Of a stretch of DNA of 64,000 nucleotides, positions 20,148-34,304 are shown in pieces. The notes under the pieces were generated by a model. It made no database searches and was not told the origin of the DNA. It saw only the letters and a program-made list of their open reading frames with translations. This DNA comes from Caballeronia turbans (GTDB lineage Bacteria; Pseudomonadota; Gammaproteobacteria; Burkholderiales; Burkholderiaceae): assembly GCA_001544655.2 (NCBI GenBank), contig FCOD02000016.1, positions 62,001-126,000 on the forward strand, read 5' to 3'. The position numbers were made by a program, and so were the translations under genes. The number at the start of each line of letters is the position of its first letter. Within the stretch, counting starts at the first letter, position 1.

Positions 20148-20777
20148 TTACGCCGTGAGCCCGAACGGTTCGAGACTGCCTCTCCCCGCGCGCACGAGCA
20201 CTGGCTCCCCCGATGAAAGGTCGATCACCGTCGACGGCTCCGCCGGACACGCACCGGCATCGATCACGAGCTCGACCTGCTTTTCCAGGCGCTCGCGAAT
20301 TTCCTCCGCGTCGTTGAGCGGCTCGGTGTCGGGCGGCAGGATCAGCGTCGAGGCGAGAAGCGGCTCGCCGAGCGCCTCCAGCAGCGCAAGCGTGATCGCG
20401 TGGTCCGGCACGCGCAGCCCGATCGTCTTGCGTGACGGGTGCGACAGCCGGCGCGGCACTTCCTTGGTCGCCTGCAGTACGAACACATAAGGCCCCGGCG
20501 TCACCGACTTGATGAGGCGGTACTGCTGGTTGTCGACCATCGCGAAGTTCGAGAGCTCGGAAAGATCGCGCACGAGCAGCGACAGCAACTGCTTGTCGTC
20601 GATGCCGCGAATGCGTCGCAATCGCTCGACGGCGTCCTTGTCGTCGAGATGGCATCCGAGCGCGTAGCTCGAATCCGTTGGCAACGCAACGACGCCGCCG
20701 TCCTTGATGATCTGCACGGCCTGATTGATGAGCCGCGGCTGCGGATTGTCCGGATGAATGCGAAAGAATTGAGACAT
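20148..20777 (-). CDS. YrdC/YciO-type threonylcarbamoyl-AMP synthase-like protein
   Basis: A 209-residue YrdC-domain protein (GGVVALPTDSSYALGCHLDDK, RRIRGIDDKQLLSLL, GPYVFVLQATKEVPRR). TsaC/Sua5 members make threonylcarbamoyl-AMP for t6A37 in tRNA. The sequence resembles the YciO branch, whose activity is less certain. It is upstream of the M50 protease gene with a 130-base gap. Confidence 0.85.
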   Translation of the reverse strand: MSQFFRIHPDNPQPRLINQAVQIIKDGGVVALPTDSSYALGCHLDDKDAVERLRRIRGIDDKQLLSLLVRDLSELSNFAMVDNQQYRLIKSVTPGPYVFVLQATKEVPRRLSHPSRKTIGLRVPDHAITLALLEALGEPLLASTLILPPDTEPLNDAEEIRERLEKQVELVIDAGACPAEPSTVIDLSSGEPVLVRAGRGSLEPFGLTA

Positions 20778-20928
20778 GGCGACGCCTTATTGTTTCGATC
20801 GTTATCGCGAATGCCCAGGCGCGGCGCGGATCACGCGCGAGCGCGCCTGACGCGATGTGCGTGCGGAAAATTACCGTTGATGCAAAGACCGTGCGCGCAG
20901 GGCCGGAACGACGCGCGCCAGGGAAACG

Positions 20929-21759
20929 CTAGAGCCAGCGTTCCCAGACGGGCGTGAGATCGTCAGGCAGCGGCGGAAGGCGGCCGAGATCGACGCGCCC
21001 TTCGCCCGCGCCGTGAAAGTCCGAGCCGCGCGACGCCTCAAAGCCGTAGCGGCGCGCAACGTCGGCGTATTCGCGGTACTGGTCGGGCGTGTGGCTGCCC
21101 GTCACCACCTCGATCGCATGGCCGCCGAGCTGGATGAATTCGTCGAAGAGCGCGGCGAATTCGACCGGCGTGTAATCGTAACGCCCCGGATGCGCGATGA
21201 TCGGCTCACCGCCCGCATCCTTGATCCATTTGACGGCATCCGCGAGCTTCGCCCAGCGATGCCCGACGAAGCCCGGCTTGCCGTCGCCGAGATAGCGCGT
21301 GAACACGTCCGCGGTGGACTGCGCGTAACCCGCCTCCACCAGATACCGCGCGAAGTGCGTGCGCGAAATCATGTCGGGATCGTCGGTGAAGCGCAGCGCG
21401 CCCTTGTAGCAATCCGGAATGCCGATCGCCGCGAGCGCCTCGCCGATCGCCACACCGCGCGCCGCGCGCCCGTTGCGCGTGCATTCGAGCCCGGCAAGCA
21501 GCGCCTCGTTGTCCGGATCGACGTTCATGCCGACGATGTGCACCGTGCGCGACGCCCACGTCACCGAGATCTCGACGCCGGGCAGGTAGCCCATCCCGAG
21601 CGCCTCGGCGGCCTTGCGCGCTTCCTTCTGCCCGCCGAGCTGATCGTGATCCGTGAGCGACCACAGCGTCACGCCGTTCGCATGCGCGCGCTGCGCAACT
21701 TCGGCGGGCGCGAACTGGCCGTCGGACACGGTGGAGTGGCAATGCAGATCGGCGTTCAT
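20929..21759 (-). CDS. PHP-domain phosphoesterase (RNase AM/YciV-TrpH type)
   Basis: A 276-residue PHP-domain protein starting MNADLHCHSTVSDGQF. Further metal-binding motifs are LTDHDQLGG, IIAHPGRYDY and GSDFHGAGEG. The E. coli homologue YciV hydrolyses 3',5'-nucleoside bisphosphates and trims RNA 5' ends. As in E. coli, it lies close to a YciO-type gene on the same strand (151-base gap). Confidence 0.87.
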   Translation of the reverse strand: MNADLHCHSTVSDGQFAPAEVAQRAHANGVTLWSLTDHDQLGGQKEARKAAEALGMGYLPGVEISVTWASRTVHIVGMNVDPDNEALLAGLECTRNGRAARGVAIGEALAAIGIPDCYKGALRFTDDPDMISRTHFARYLVEAGYAQSTADVFTRYLGDGKPGFVGHRWAKLADAVKWIKDAGGEPIIAHPGRYDYTPVEFAALFDEFIQLGGHAIEVVTGSHTPDQYREYADVARRYGFEASRGSDFHGAGEGRVDLGRLPPLPDDLTPVWERWL

Positions 21760-21843
21760 TTTCGGCTCTGGGGTTTCACTGACATTCTAACTGTAATGGC
21801 ATGACACGCCGGTTATGCAGGCCCCTTCTTACCGGCGCGCCGC

Positions 21844-22728
21844 TCATGCGCAGAACGCGTCAATCAGCGACGCGACGCGCGCCGGCTGGTCGTGATGGAT
21901 CATGTGCCCGGCGCCGTCGACGATTTCCTCGCGCCAGTCGGCAAAAGCGGCGAAGCGCGTCTTGAACTCGGCGACGGGCGTCTGTCCCGCGAGGGCGGCG
22001 AGCGTCGGCGAGTCCTTCGCCTCGACGTGCAGGACCGGCGCCGTGACCCGCGCCCACGCGGCGGTGACCTCGTCCAGCCGATACAGCGTCGGTCCGCGCA
22101 ACTTGTGCGCCGGGTCGGCCAGCAGATGGAAGCGTCCGTCGCTTTGCTCGCGCGACCAGTGCTGCGCGAGATAGCGCGCACGCGCGAGCGGCAGACGCGG
22201 ATTCGTGCGGATCAGCCGATCGGCGACTTCATCGAGGCCCGCATAGCTGCGCAGTGCCGGCGGCGCGCGCAGATCGTCGAGCCATTGCGCGATGCGCCCG
22301 GGCGATTGCGATGCGCGCGCAGCCGGCAGACCGAAGCCTTCCAGATCGACCACGCGGCGCACGCGCTCGGGCCGCACGCCTGCATAAAGCAGCGCGACGT
22401 TCGCGCCCATGCTGTGACCGACGAGATTCACCTGCACGCCCCGCGCGAACTGATCGAGCAGCACGTCGAGATCGGCGAGGTAGTCCGGAAAGTAGTAATG
22501 CCCGCCGCCCTTTTGAGCGACCGGCCAGTCCGACAGGCCGAAGCCGCGCGCGTCGGGCGCGAGGACCTGCCAGTCGCCGGCGAGCGCATCGACGACGAAC
22601 TGGAACGACGCGCTCATATCCATCCAGCCGTGCAGCATGAAGAGCATCGGGGCGTCGGGCGAACCCCAGCGGCGCACATGCAGACGCACACCGCGCGCAT
22701 CGACGAATTCGGAGCGCGATTCTTTCAT
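21844..22728 (-). CDS. Alpha/beta hydrolase
   Basis: A 294-residue alpha/beta hydrolase. HGWMDMSASF provides the oxyanion region, the nucleophile elbow is GHSMGAN, and the catalytic His lies in GAGHMIHHDQP. The Ser-Asp-His triad appears complete. The substrate cannot be read from the sequence; an esterase or lipase-like role is likely. It lies between a PHP phosphoesterase and a DUF455 gene on the same strand. Confidence 0.82.
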   Translation of the reverse strand: MKESRSEFVDARGVRLHVRRWGSPDAPMLFMLHGWMDMSASFQFVVDALAGDWQVLAPDARGFGLSDWPVAQKGGGHYYFPDYLADLDVLLDQFARGVQVNLVGHSMGANVALLYAGVRPERVRRVVDLEGFGLPAARASQSPGRIAQWLDDLRAPPALRSYAGLDEVADRLIRTNPRLPLARARYLAQHWSREQSDGRFHLLADPAHKLRGPTLYRLDEVTAAWARVTAPVLHVEAKDSPTLAALAGQTPVAEFKTRFAAFADWREEIVDGAGHMIHHDQPARVASLIDAFCA

Positions 22729-22782
22729 GATGCCGCCTCGAATAAAGGATGATCGTTCGATTATAGCGGCGATGGCCGCAGC

Positions 22783-23628
22783 CTATTTCGCGTCGTCCAG
22801 GCCGGCGAGCGCTCGCAGTTCGGCTTCGTCAAAACCCGCGTCGCGGCGCGCCTCGAAGTTGAACGGGCCGCGCAGCTTCGGCGCGTGGTACTGCTCGGCG
22901 AGGCGTTCATAGGTCGCGTGCGGATCGAGACCCAGGCCGTCGCACAGGAAACGGAACCAGCGATTGCCGATCAGCACGTGGCCGATTTCGTCGCGCAGGA
23001 TGACATCGAGAATCGCCGCGGACGCGTGATCGCCCGCCTGCGCGAGGCGCTTGCGGATGGGCGGCGACGCGTCGAGCCCGCGAGCCTCCAGCGTGCGCGG
23101 CACGAGGGCCATGCGGGCGAGCACGTCGCCGCGCGTGCGCTGCGCCATCTCCCACAGGCCGTCGTGCGCCGGGAAATCGCCGTAGGCATGGCCGAAATCG
23201 GCCAGCCGCGCGCTCAGCAGCGAAAAGTGATGCGCTTCCTCAGCCGCGACTTTCAACCAGTCGAGATAAAAATCCTGCGGCATCGACGGAAATCGCCAGA
23301 CGGCGTCGAGCGCGAGATTGATGGCATTGAATTCGATGTGCGCGAGCGCATGCAGCAATACGGCGCGGCCCGCCTCCGACTGCATGCTGCGACGCTTCAG
23401 CGACGACGGCTCGACGAGTTCCGGACGTCCGGGCCGGCCGGGCAGATCACCGGGTTCATCGAACGTGGCCTGCCGATCGATTCGGGATGGCTGCGCGCGC
23501 GCCGCCTCGAACAGCGCGCCGGCGCGCGCCGCCTTCGTCGCGGGGTCGCGCTCGCGCAGGATGGCGAGCGCCGCGCGGCGCGCGCAGGCGTCGGCGTCGT
23601 CTTTGGTGGGAATCACAGGGTGGTGCAT
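22783..23628 (-). CDS. DUF455 family ferritin-like protein
   Basis: A 281-residue protein of the DUF455 family with a ferritin-like four-helix core. Candidate metal ligands are in LLHALAHIEFNAINLALD, VAAEEAHHF and LRDEIGHVLIGN, the E..H pattern of a di-iron centre. The function is unproven; some relatives act as tRNA-modifying or other diiron enzymes. It is 54 bases upstream of the alpha/beta hydrolase gene. Confidence 0.82.
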   Translation of the reverse strand: MHHPVIPTKDDADACARRAALAILRERDPATKAARAGALFEAARAQPSRIDRQATFDEPGDLPGRPGRPELVEPSSLKRRSMQSEAGRAVLLHALAHIEFNAINLALDAVWRFPSMPQDFYLDWLKVAAEEAHHFSLLSARLADFGHAYGDFPAHDGLWEMAQRTRGDVLARMALVPRTLEARGLDASPPIRKRLAQAGDHASAAILDVILRDEIGHVLIGNRWFRFLCDGLGLDPHATYERLAEQYHAPKLRGPFNFEARRDAGFDEAELRALAGLDDAK

Positions 23629-23857
23629 CGAACGATCTCGAAAACAGGCCTCGAACCGCGCGGTCCAGCGGACGCTTACGGCAAACAGCTAAAATGGTAA
23701 TCCCGGCGGACGCCGCACATCGCGTAACAATCCGCGTAACAATCCGCGCAACGATCGGTGCGACCGGGACGGCCGTGACCGTCAAGCCGCACCGGCAGGC
23801 GCGCATTTTAGCGCCACCAGCGCCCCGCCCTTACGACACCACGCCCCAGGAGACAAT

Positions 23858-24382
23858 GTGGCCATCTACAAACTCGGCGACGACGCCCCGACCATCCATG
23901 AAAGCGTGTTCCTCGCGGACACCGCGACCATCATCGGGCGCGTGACGCTCGAGGAAAACACGAGCGTGTGGCCCGGCGCCTCGCTGCGCGGCGACAACGA
24001 GCCGATCGTCGTCGGGCGTGGCAGCAACGTGCAGGAAGGCGCGGTGCTGCACGCCGACCCCGGCTTTCCTCTGACGATCGAAAACGATGTCACCGTCGGT
24101 CATCAGGCGATGCTGCACGGCTGCACGATCAAGGAAGGCTCGCTGATCGGGATCCAGGCCGTGGTCTTGAATGGTGCGGTGATCGGCCGCAACTGTCTGG
24201 TTGGCGCGGGCGCCGTCGTCACCGAAGGCAAGGTATTCCCGGACAACACGCTGATTCTCGGCGCGCCCGCGAAGGCGGTGCGGGAAATCGGCGAGGCGGA
24301 TATCGCACGCATGCGCGCGGCCACGGCAAGTTACGCCGACCGGCGCGAATATTACAAGGCGCAGCTCGTGCGCATCGGCTGA
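23858..24382 (+). CDS. Gamma-carbonic anhydrase-like hexapeptide protein
   Basis: A 174-residue left-handed beta-helix protein (YrdA/CaiE type) with repeats such as VWPGASLRGDNEPIVVG. Candidate zinc His ligands are in AVLHADP and VGHQAMLHG, so carbonic anhydrase activity is possible but not certain. Translation starts with GTG at 23858; the ATG two bases earlier is in another frame. A CAGGAG ribosome site lies just upstream. hslO follows 42 bases later. Confidence 0.87.
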   Translation: MAIYKLGDDAPTIHESVFLADTATIIGRVTLEENTSVWPGASLRGDNEPIVVGRGSNVQEGAVLHADPGFPLTIENDVTVGHQAMLHGCTIKEGSLIGIQAVVLNGAVIGRNCLVGAGAVVTEGKVFPDNTLILGAPAKAVREIGEADIARMRAATASYADRREYYKAQLVRIG

Positions 24383-24424
24383 GACCCGGAAGACCGGGCG
24401 AGCCTCAACACCCAAGGAAGAGTT

Positions 24425-25375
24425 GTGAACGACCAGTTGCAGAAATTCATGTTCAACGCGGCGCCCGTGCGCGGCGAGATCGTCTCATTGCGCCATACGT
24501 GGCAGGAAGTGCTCGCGCGCCGCTCGTACCCTGCGGCAGTGCGCAACGTGCTCGGCGAGATGATGGCCGCATGTGCGCTTTTATCCGCGAACCTCAAGTT
24601 CGACGGCACGCTCGTCATGCAAATCTACGGCGACGGACCGGTGAAGATGCTGGTCGTGCAATGCAATTCCAACCTCTCGCTGCGCGCCACTGCGAAGCTC
24701 GCCGAAGGGACCGAGCGCGAGCTCGAGAACGAAATGTCGCTCGCCGAGCTACTGAACCGTCACGGACGCGGGCGCTGCGTCATCACGCTCGATCCGGCCG
24801 ACAAGAAGCCGGGACAGCAACCGTATCAGGGCATCGTGCCGCTGTCGGGCGAACACGGCCCGCTCTCGTCGATGGCCGAGGTGCTCGAGCACTACATGCA
24901 TCACTCCGAGCAGCTCGACACGCGCCTATGGCTCGCCGCCGACACCGATCGCGCCGTCGGCATGCTTTTGCAGAAGCTGCCGGGCGATGGCGGCATCGTT
25001 CCGCACCCGGGCGAACACGACGCGGACACCTGGCAGCGCGTCTGCCATCTCGGCAGCACGCTTTCGACGGAAGAATTGCTGAAAGAAGAACCGGACACGG
25101 TCTTCAAGCGCCTGTTCTGGCAGGAGAACGTGCAGCACTTCGATCCCGCGCCGGCGCGTTTTCAGTGCACGTGCTCGCGTGAAAAAGTCGGCGGCATGCT
25201 CAAGATGCTCGGCCGCGAGGAAGTCGACGGCGTGATCGCAGAGCGCGGTAACGTCGAAGTGCATTGCGAGTTCTGCAATCAGCGCTACGACTTCGACACC
25301 GTCGACGTTGCGCAACTTTTTGTCGCAAAAGAACTCTCACAAGGCGTGAGTCCGGCGTCGGACCGGCGCCACTGA
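24425..25375 (+). CDS. hslO: 33 kDa redox-regulated chaperone Hsp33
   Basis: A 316-residue Hsp33, the cytoplasmic holdase activated by oxidative unfolding. The redox switch cysteines are intact, as CTC (FQCTCSREKVGG) and CEFC (VHCEFCNQRY) near the C-terminus. The start is GTG (MNDQLQKFMFNAAPVRGE) with an AAGGAAGAG ribosome site before it. It is probably co-transcribed with the preceding gamma-carbonic anhydrase-like gene. Confidence 0.94.
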   Translation: MNDQLQKFMFNAAPVRGEIVSLRHTWQEVLARRSYPAAVRNVLGEMMAACALLSANLKFDGTLVMQIYGDGPVKMLVVQCNSNLSLRATAKLAEGTERELENEMSLAELLNRHGRGRCVITLDPADKKPGQQPYQGIVPLSGEHGPLSSMAEVLEHYMHHSEQLDTRLWLAADTDRAVGMLLQKLPGDGGIVPHPGEHDADTWQRVCHLGSTLSTEELLKEEPDTVFKRLFWQENVQHFDPAPARFQCTCSREKVGGMLKMLGREEVDGVIAERGNVEVHCEFCNQRYDFDTVDVAQLFVAKELSQGVSPASDRRH

Positions 25376-25540
25376 AACGCCGCGAAAGCCTTGTCCAGCG
25401 GGAGGTTGCGCCGCATGCGCCAAGGGCTTCGGAGGCCCGGTGACCGTTCGGCGCACCCGCTTACGGCCTAGACTCACGACAGACTCCGCAAGCTATGATT
25501 GGGGCTCCTGTACAGATGTCCGGCCCGCTGGAGGTCGTAA

Positions 25541-25891
25541 ATGAAAACCACACCATTCAACTGGAAACTGCTGCCATGCCTTGCCGGCGTCGCACTCTTC
25601 GCCGGCTGCATGATGGATCCGCCCGGTCCTTCGCCGATCTATAGCCGCTTGCCCGATACGCCGTCCGCGCCCCAAGAGACGCTGACGCCACAGCAGCAGA
25701 TGGAACGGTACAACGCCATCGACAAGCAGGCGCTAAACGAATCGCAGCAAGCTGCCGCCGCGGGCAATGCGGCGAAGACGATGTCGCAGTTCTACGCACC
25801 CATGCCGGTCTCGGTGTACGGAGGCTATTCGAGCGGCGGCTGGGGCGGTCCGTACTGGGGCACTGGCGTCGGATTCGGCACCTGGTGGTAA
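25541..25891 (+). CDS. Small outer-membrane-type lipoprotein, function unknown
   Basis: A 116-residue protein with a lipoprotein signal (FNWKLLPCLAGVALFAGC) and Cys at about residue 24. The mature part has a Pro/Gln-rich segment and ends in a Gly/Tyr/Trp-rich tail (GGYSSGGWGGPYWGTG). Asp is not at +2 of the lipidated Cys, so outer membrane sorting is expected. It is followed by a bidirectional terminator and converges with ftsB. No function can be assigned. Confidence 0.72.
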   Translation: MKTTPFNWKLLPCLAGVALFAGCMMDPPGPSPIYSRLPDTPSAPQETLTPQQQMERYNAIDKQALNESQQAAAAGNAAKTMSQFYAPMPVSVYGGYSSGGWGGPYWGTGVGFGTWW

Positions 25892-25915
25892 TCGATCCGG
25901 CAACAGGCTCGGCAG

Positions 25916-25947
25916 AAAAAAAGCGCGGTCGATGACCGCGCTTTTTT
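25916..25947. terminator. Bidirectional intrinsic terminator between lipoprotein gene and ftsB
   Basis: AAGCGCGGTC and GACCGCGCTT (25921-25930 and 25934-25943) make a 10-bp stem with a three-base loop, flanked by an A-run and a T-run. It serves both convergent genes. Confidence 0.88.
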
Positions 25948-25970
25948 GTTCCGACCGGGGAGCCGCCACG

Positions 25971-26441
25971 CTACTGCGCCGTGCCTGCCGGCTGTTTCTT
26001 CTTCGCTTCGGCTGCTTTTTCCTTCTGCGCCTTCTTGTCCAGATCGCGCAATTCCTGCTTCGAACGCGACACCGGATTCGGCACCACGCGCAGCGGCGCC
26101 GCCGAGACCTGACCGCGCGTCGAACCGTTCATGCCCGGCACGTTGGCGGAGTTGACGGGCGCATTCGAATTCGGCGCGACGAACTGAACGAATACCTCGC
26201 TGTCCTTCACCATGCCCATTTCGTAGCGCGCACGCTCTTCCACGGCGGCAGTGCCGTTTTGCAGATCCTGCACTTCGCCCTGAACGCGCTCGTTGCGCAA
26301 CCTCAGGTTCGTGTTCTTCTCCGTCTGCTGCGCGAGCTGCTGCTGCAATTCATGCACGCGCAGCCAGCCGCCGTGGCCCCACCAGAGCGGGTATTGGATC
26401 AGCACCAGCAGCAGAATCAGAACGACAGTTACGAGCCGCAT
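25971..26441 (-). CDS. ftsB: Cell division protein FtsB
   Basis: A bitopic inner-membrane protein of the FtsQLB divisome complex. The N-terminal membrane helix ([21 protein letters not shown]) is followed by a coiled coil ([25 protein letters not shown]) and the ARYEMGMVK block where E. coli FtsB ends. At 156 residues it is longer than the ~103 of E. coli; the extra C-terminal part is disordered and Lys/Ala-rich. It lies downstream of eno, a conserved pairing. Confidence 0.9.
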   Translation of the reverse strand: MRLVTVVLILLLVLIQYPLWWGHGGWLRVHELQQQLAQQTEKNTNLRLRNERVQGEVQDLQNGTAAVEERARYEMGMVKDSEVFVQFVAPNSNAPVNSANVPGMNGSTRGQVSAAPLRVVPNPVSRSKQELRDLDKKAQKEKAAEAKKKQPAGTAQ

Positions 26442-26555
26442 TCACGTAGCCGAAATAAGCGCCGCCCGGCGGCAAGAATGCCGTGGGCGGCGGGCTTCAA
26501 AAGATGACGCTTTAAAGACGACTAAGCGTCTTTATCGACTAAAGCGGCAAAAGCT

Positions 26556-30831
<4,276 letters not shown>

Positions 30832-30904
30832 TCATTTTTGCGGAACGTCGCACGGGCCGTTCGTCAAGTCCCGCGTGCGTGCTCGCGCCCTTTTGGCCGC
30901 TTCG

Positions 30905-31726
30905 TCATTGTGATGACTGCATCGCTTTAAGCAGGCGCTGCACTGCGCGCGCGGTGTCGATCGGGCGCTCCATCGGAAAGAGATGGCTGCCTTCCATCCA
31001 TTCGATCCGCGCGCCGGCGATGCGCCGCGTCATGCCGAGTCCCACTTGCCGCACCTCGCGCGAACGCGTCCCCGCGATGAACCCGACCGGCACCGGCACG
31101 CCGTGCGCGAGTCGCGCGCCGAGCGTATGCGGCAGCGTGCGATAGATCAGATATTCGATGTGACGATCGAATGCGAGCGAGCGCGCGCCGTTCGCATGAG
31201 TCTGCGGAATGCCGAAGTCGATGTAGTCGGAGAGCATGCGCTCGTCCCAGCGCGCGAACGCGGGCTTCGACAAAAAATGCCGCCATGCCTCGTCGCGGCT
31301 CGCCCACTGCGTCCGGCGCTTCCTGGTCGCGGCGGCGGGCGACAGCCGCTCATCCAGTCCGGTCCATTGCGTAACGCGCAGAAGGCTGCTTCTCCAGCCG
31401 GCAATCACGGGGGAATCGAGCATCACCACGCCTTTCACCCATTGCGGGCGCTTCAGCGCCGCCATCAGCGACAGATAGCCGCCCAGCGAATGCCCGACGA
31501 GCCACACCTTCGGATGCGCGCTGTCCGCTTCCCGCCGATAGCGGCTCATGTCGTCGATGAGCTGATCGACGAGATACGGCCAGTCGCGCGTCACCGGAAA
31601 GCGCGCATCATGCCCGATGCACTCGATGCTGCGAACGTCGTAATCGTCGGAAAGCTCCGCAAAAATCGTGCGATAGACCGATGCCGGAAAGCCGTTCGCG
31701 TGTGAGAAATGGATGATGTCTTTCAA
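30905..31726 (-). CDS. Alpha/beta hydrolase
   Basis: A 273-residue alpha/beta hydrolase starting MKDIIHFSHANGFPASVY. The nucleophile elbow is VGHSLGGY, and the likely catalytic His is in EGSHLFPMERP. Nothing shows the substrate. It is not closely similar to the other hydrolase at 21.8-22.7 kb. It lies downstream of comEC with a 30-base gap. Confidence 0.8.
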   Translation of the reverse strand: MKDIIHFSHANGFPASVYRTIFAELSDDYDVRSIECIGHDARFPVTRDWPYLVDQLIDDMSRYRREADSAHPKVWLVGHSLGGYLSLMAALKRPQWVKGVVMLDSPVIAGWRSSLLRVTQWTGLDERLSPAAATRKRRTQWASRDEAWRHFLSKPAFARWDERMLSDYIDFGIPQTHANGARSLAFDRHIEYLIYRTLPHTLGARLAHGVPVPVGFIAGTRSREVRQVGLGMTRRIAGARIEWMEGSHLFPMERPIDTARAVQRLLKAMQSSQ

Positions 31727-31756
31727 GCGGGATTCGTCTCCGTTCTTGTTCTGGTT

Positions 31757-34240
31757 TCAACGCCCCATCCAGTAGCGCGCGTGCGTCTGCCGGTAGCGCT
31801 CGAGCACGATCTGCCCGCCGATGTCGATGCGCGCCGCGCCGTCGTCGTCGCTGCGCGAAAGCGCGATCTCGCGCAACCCGTAGCGCGCGAACACGGTCGG
31901 GTGCGGATGGTGAAAGCGGTTGCGATAGCCTACCTGAAATATCGCCGCCAACGGCCCGACAGAATCGAGGAAAGGCTCGGTCGACGACGTCCGGCTGCCG
32001 TGATGCGGCGCGATCAGCACGTCGGCATGCAAGGCGGCGCGGTCGCGAGCGATCAGCGCGCGTTCGACGTCCGCTTCGATATCGGCCGCGAACAGCGCCG
32101 CGCGCCCCGCCGCGCTCGTCACCTTCAGCACGCACGACTGATGATTCGGCTTTCCCGAGAGCGGCCCCGGCTCGGGCCACAGCACGCGGAATTCCACACC
32201 GTCCCACGTCCAGCGCTGTCCCGCCGTACAGCGCAGCGTTTGCGCGCCGCGTGCGCGCGCGTTCGGCCACAACGCGTCCGTCGCGGGCAGCGACGCCAGC
32301 AACTGGCGCACTTCGATCGATTGCAATACGGCGGGCGCGCCGCCTGCGTGATCCGAATCGGAATGGCTGATGACGAGCGTATCGAGCATGCGAACGCCCG
32401 CGGCCTGGAGATACGGCGCGACGATGCGCTCGCCCGCGTGCGTCGATTCGGGACCGGGCCCGGCGTCGAAGAGCAACGCATGCCGCGCCGTCTCGACGAC
32501 GAGTGCCGAGCCCTGCCCGACATCGAGCGCGGTGACGCGAAACGCGCCTTCGGGCGCGGGATGCGTCGCGGGAGCGAGAAGCGGCAGCCAGGTGAGCGGC
32601 GCGGCGAAGCGCAGCGGCCAGCCTCGCGGCGCGAGCGCCCACGCGACACCGATGCACGATGCCGCGAGCGCAAACGCATCAGGCTTCGGGAGAAACCAGA
32701 GCGGCGATGGCACGGCGTCGGCGAGGCGCGCGAGTAAGTCGCAAAGCACCGAGAGCGCGGCGTGCGCGGCGTGGAGCATCGGCGCATCGAGCGGCGCGGG
32801 AAGCATCAGGCCCGCGAGCGTCGCGGGTGTCACGAGCACGCTGATCCACGGTATCGCGAACGCGTTCGCGAGCGGACCGAGCAACGGAATCTGTGAGAAC
32901 CAATACACGGTGAGCGGCGCGAGCGCGATGGTTATCGCGTACTGCACGCGCGCGCTCGACGTGGCGTGACGCCGTGCACGGCCGCCGAGCCGCGTGATGC
33001 GAGGAAGCAGTCTCGGCCCGGTCGCGTGCGCCGGCCGCTGTCCGACTTCACTCGGATCGACGCGATCCCACTGTTCGATTTCGTCGTGCTCTCGAGCCTG
33101 CGCGCGTGACTCGACTCGCCCCGCCGCCGCGATCGCGTGCAATATCGCCGCCACCGCGCAGAACGACAGCCAGAATCCCGGCGATGTCACCGCCCACGGA
33201 TCGGCGACCAGCACGAGCACGAGCGCCCACAAGAGCACGAGCGACGACGCGGGCCGCCTTCCGCACAGAAACGCGATGGCGACGATCAGCAGCATCCAGA
33301 CCGTGCGTTGCGCCGGCACGTTGAATCCGGCGAGCGCGGCGTAGCAGGCGGCGAACACGGCCGCACCGGCCGCCGCCACTTTCGGCGCGGCCACGATCAA
33401 TGGCGCGGGCACGCCGCGCAACCTGAGCCGCTTCCACACGAAGCCGAAGATCAACGCCGCCAGTCCCGCGACGAAGCCGATGTGCAACCCCGATATCGCG
33501 ACGAGATGACTCGTGCCGGTCGCGCGCATGAGGGCCCAGTCGGCATCGCTGACCGCCTCCTGCGCGCCCACCGCGAGCGCGACGATGATCCCGCGATGCG
33601 GCGCGTGCCCCAGCACCGATTCGATGCGATCGCGCGCGCGGGCACGCAGACGGTCGATCATCAGACGCGGGCCCATCGCATCGGGACTCACGCGCCGCGG
33701 CGTGCGCGCAGCCGACACAGTGCCCGTTGCGCGAATGCCGCGTTCGAGCAGGCTCGCTTCGCCATCGCGCAGGCCGAAGTTCGCATCGGCATGCGCGCGC
33801 TTCAAACGCGCGCTCAGCGTCCATCGTTCGCCAGCGCGGAGTGGCGTTCGATCCGGCGACATCCACAACAATCGCACGATGCGCGGAAAGTCGCGCAGAC
33901 CCGCGCCGTTCGCTTCGACTTCGAAGAGCAGGCGCGCGCCGTCCGCCCGTTGCTCGGAAAGCCCGCGCACGAAGCCCGTCAGCTCGATGTCGCGTTGCTC
34001 GTACGCGGCGGGCAACTGCTCGCGCAGCCGGACTTCAGCGCGCACCGCGGCATAGGCGAAGCCGAGCGCGCAGGCGCCGAGCGCGAAGCTCGCGATGCGC
34101 ACGCGCGGCTTCATCGCGCCGAGCGTCATCGCCACGATGAACGCCGCGCAGCCCGCGAACCACACGATTGCGTCCGGCAAGCGAGCCTGCTGTTGCAATC
34201 CCCAGACGCCCAGCGCAAATCCCAGCAGAATCGCCCGCAC
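31757..34240 (-). CDS. comEC: ComEC/Rec2 DNA-uptake channel
   Basis: An 827-residue inner-membrane protein. The N-terminal part has hydrophobic helices and a soluble DUF4131-type segment. The central Competence domain carries the GTSHLVAISGLHIG motif and many membrane helices. The C-terminal metallo-beta-lactamase-like domain has the motif ISHSDSDHAGG (about residue 625). ComEC passes single-stranded DNA into the cytoplasm during transformation. It looks intact, but no other competence gene is in the window. Confidence 0.92.
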   Translation of the reverse strand: MRAILLGFALGVWGLQQQARLPDAIVWFAGCAAFIVAMTLGAMKPRVRIASFALGACALGFAYAAVRAEVRLREQLPAAYEQRDIELTGFVRGLSEQRADGARLLFEVEANGAGLRDFPRIVRLLWMSPDRTPLRAGERWTLSARLKRAHADANFGLRDGEASLLERGIRATGTVSAARTPRRVSPDAMGPRLMIDRLRARARDRIESVLGHAPHRGIIVALAVGAQEAVSDADWALMRATGTSHLVAISGLHIGFVAGLAALIFGFVWKRLRLRGVPAPLIVAAPKVAAAGAAVFAACYAALAGFNVPAQRTVWMLLIVAIAFLCGRRPASSLVLLWALVLVLVADPWAVTSPGFWLSFCAVAAILHAIAAAGRVESRAQAREHDEIEQWDRVDPSEVGQRPAHATGPRLLPRITRLGGRARRHATSSARVQYAITIALAPLTVYWFSQIPLLGPLANAFAIPWISVLVTPATLAGLMLPAPLDAPMLHAAHAALSVLCDLLARLADAVPSPLWFLPKPDAFALAASCIGVAWALAPRGWPLRFAAPLTWLPLLAPATHPAPEGAFRVTALDVGQGSALVVETARHALLFDAGPGPESTHAGERIVAPYLQAAGVRMLDTLVISHSDSDHAGGAPAVLQSIEVRQLLASLPATDALWPNARARGAQTLRCTAGQRWTWDGVEFRVLWPEPGPLSGKPNHQSCVLKVTSAAGRAALFAADIEADVERALIARDRAALHADVLIAPHHGSRTSSTEPFLDSVGPLAAIFQVGYRNRFHHPHPTVFARYGLREIALSRSDDDGAARIDIGGQIVLERYRQTHARYWMGR

Positions 34241-34304
34241 TTCTTCCTCTTCGTTTTCGTTGCCGCAGACGCGCGCTCGCAGAGACGGACGTCGATCGAA
34301 ACGA

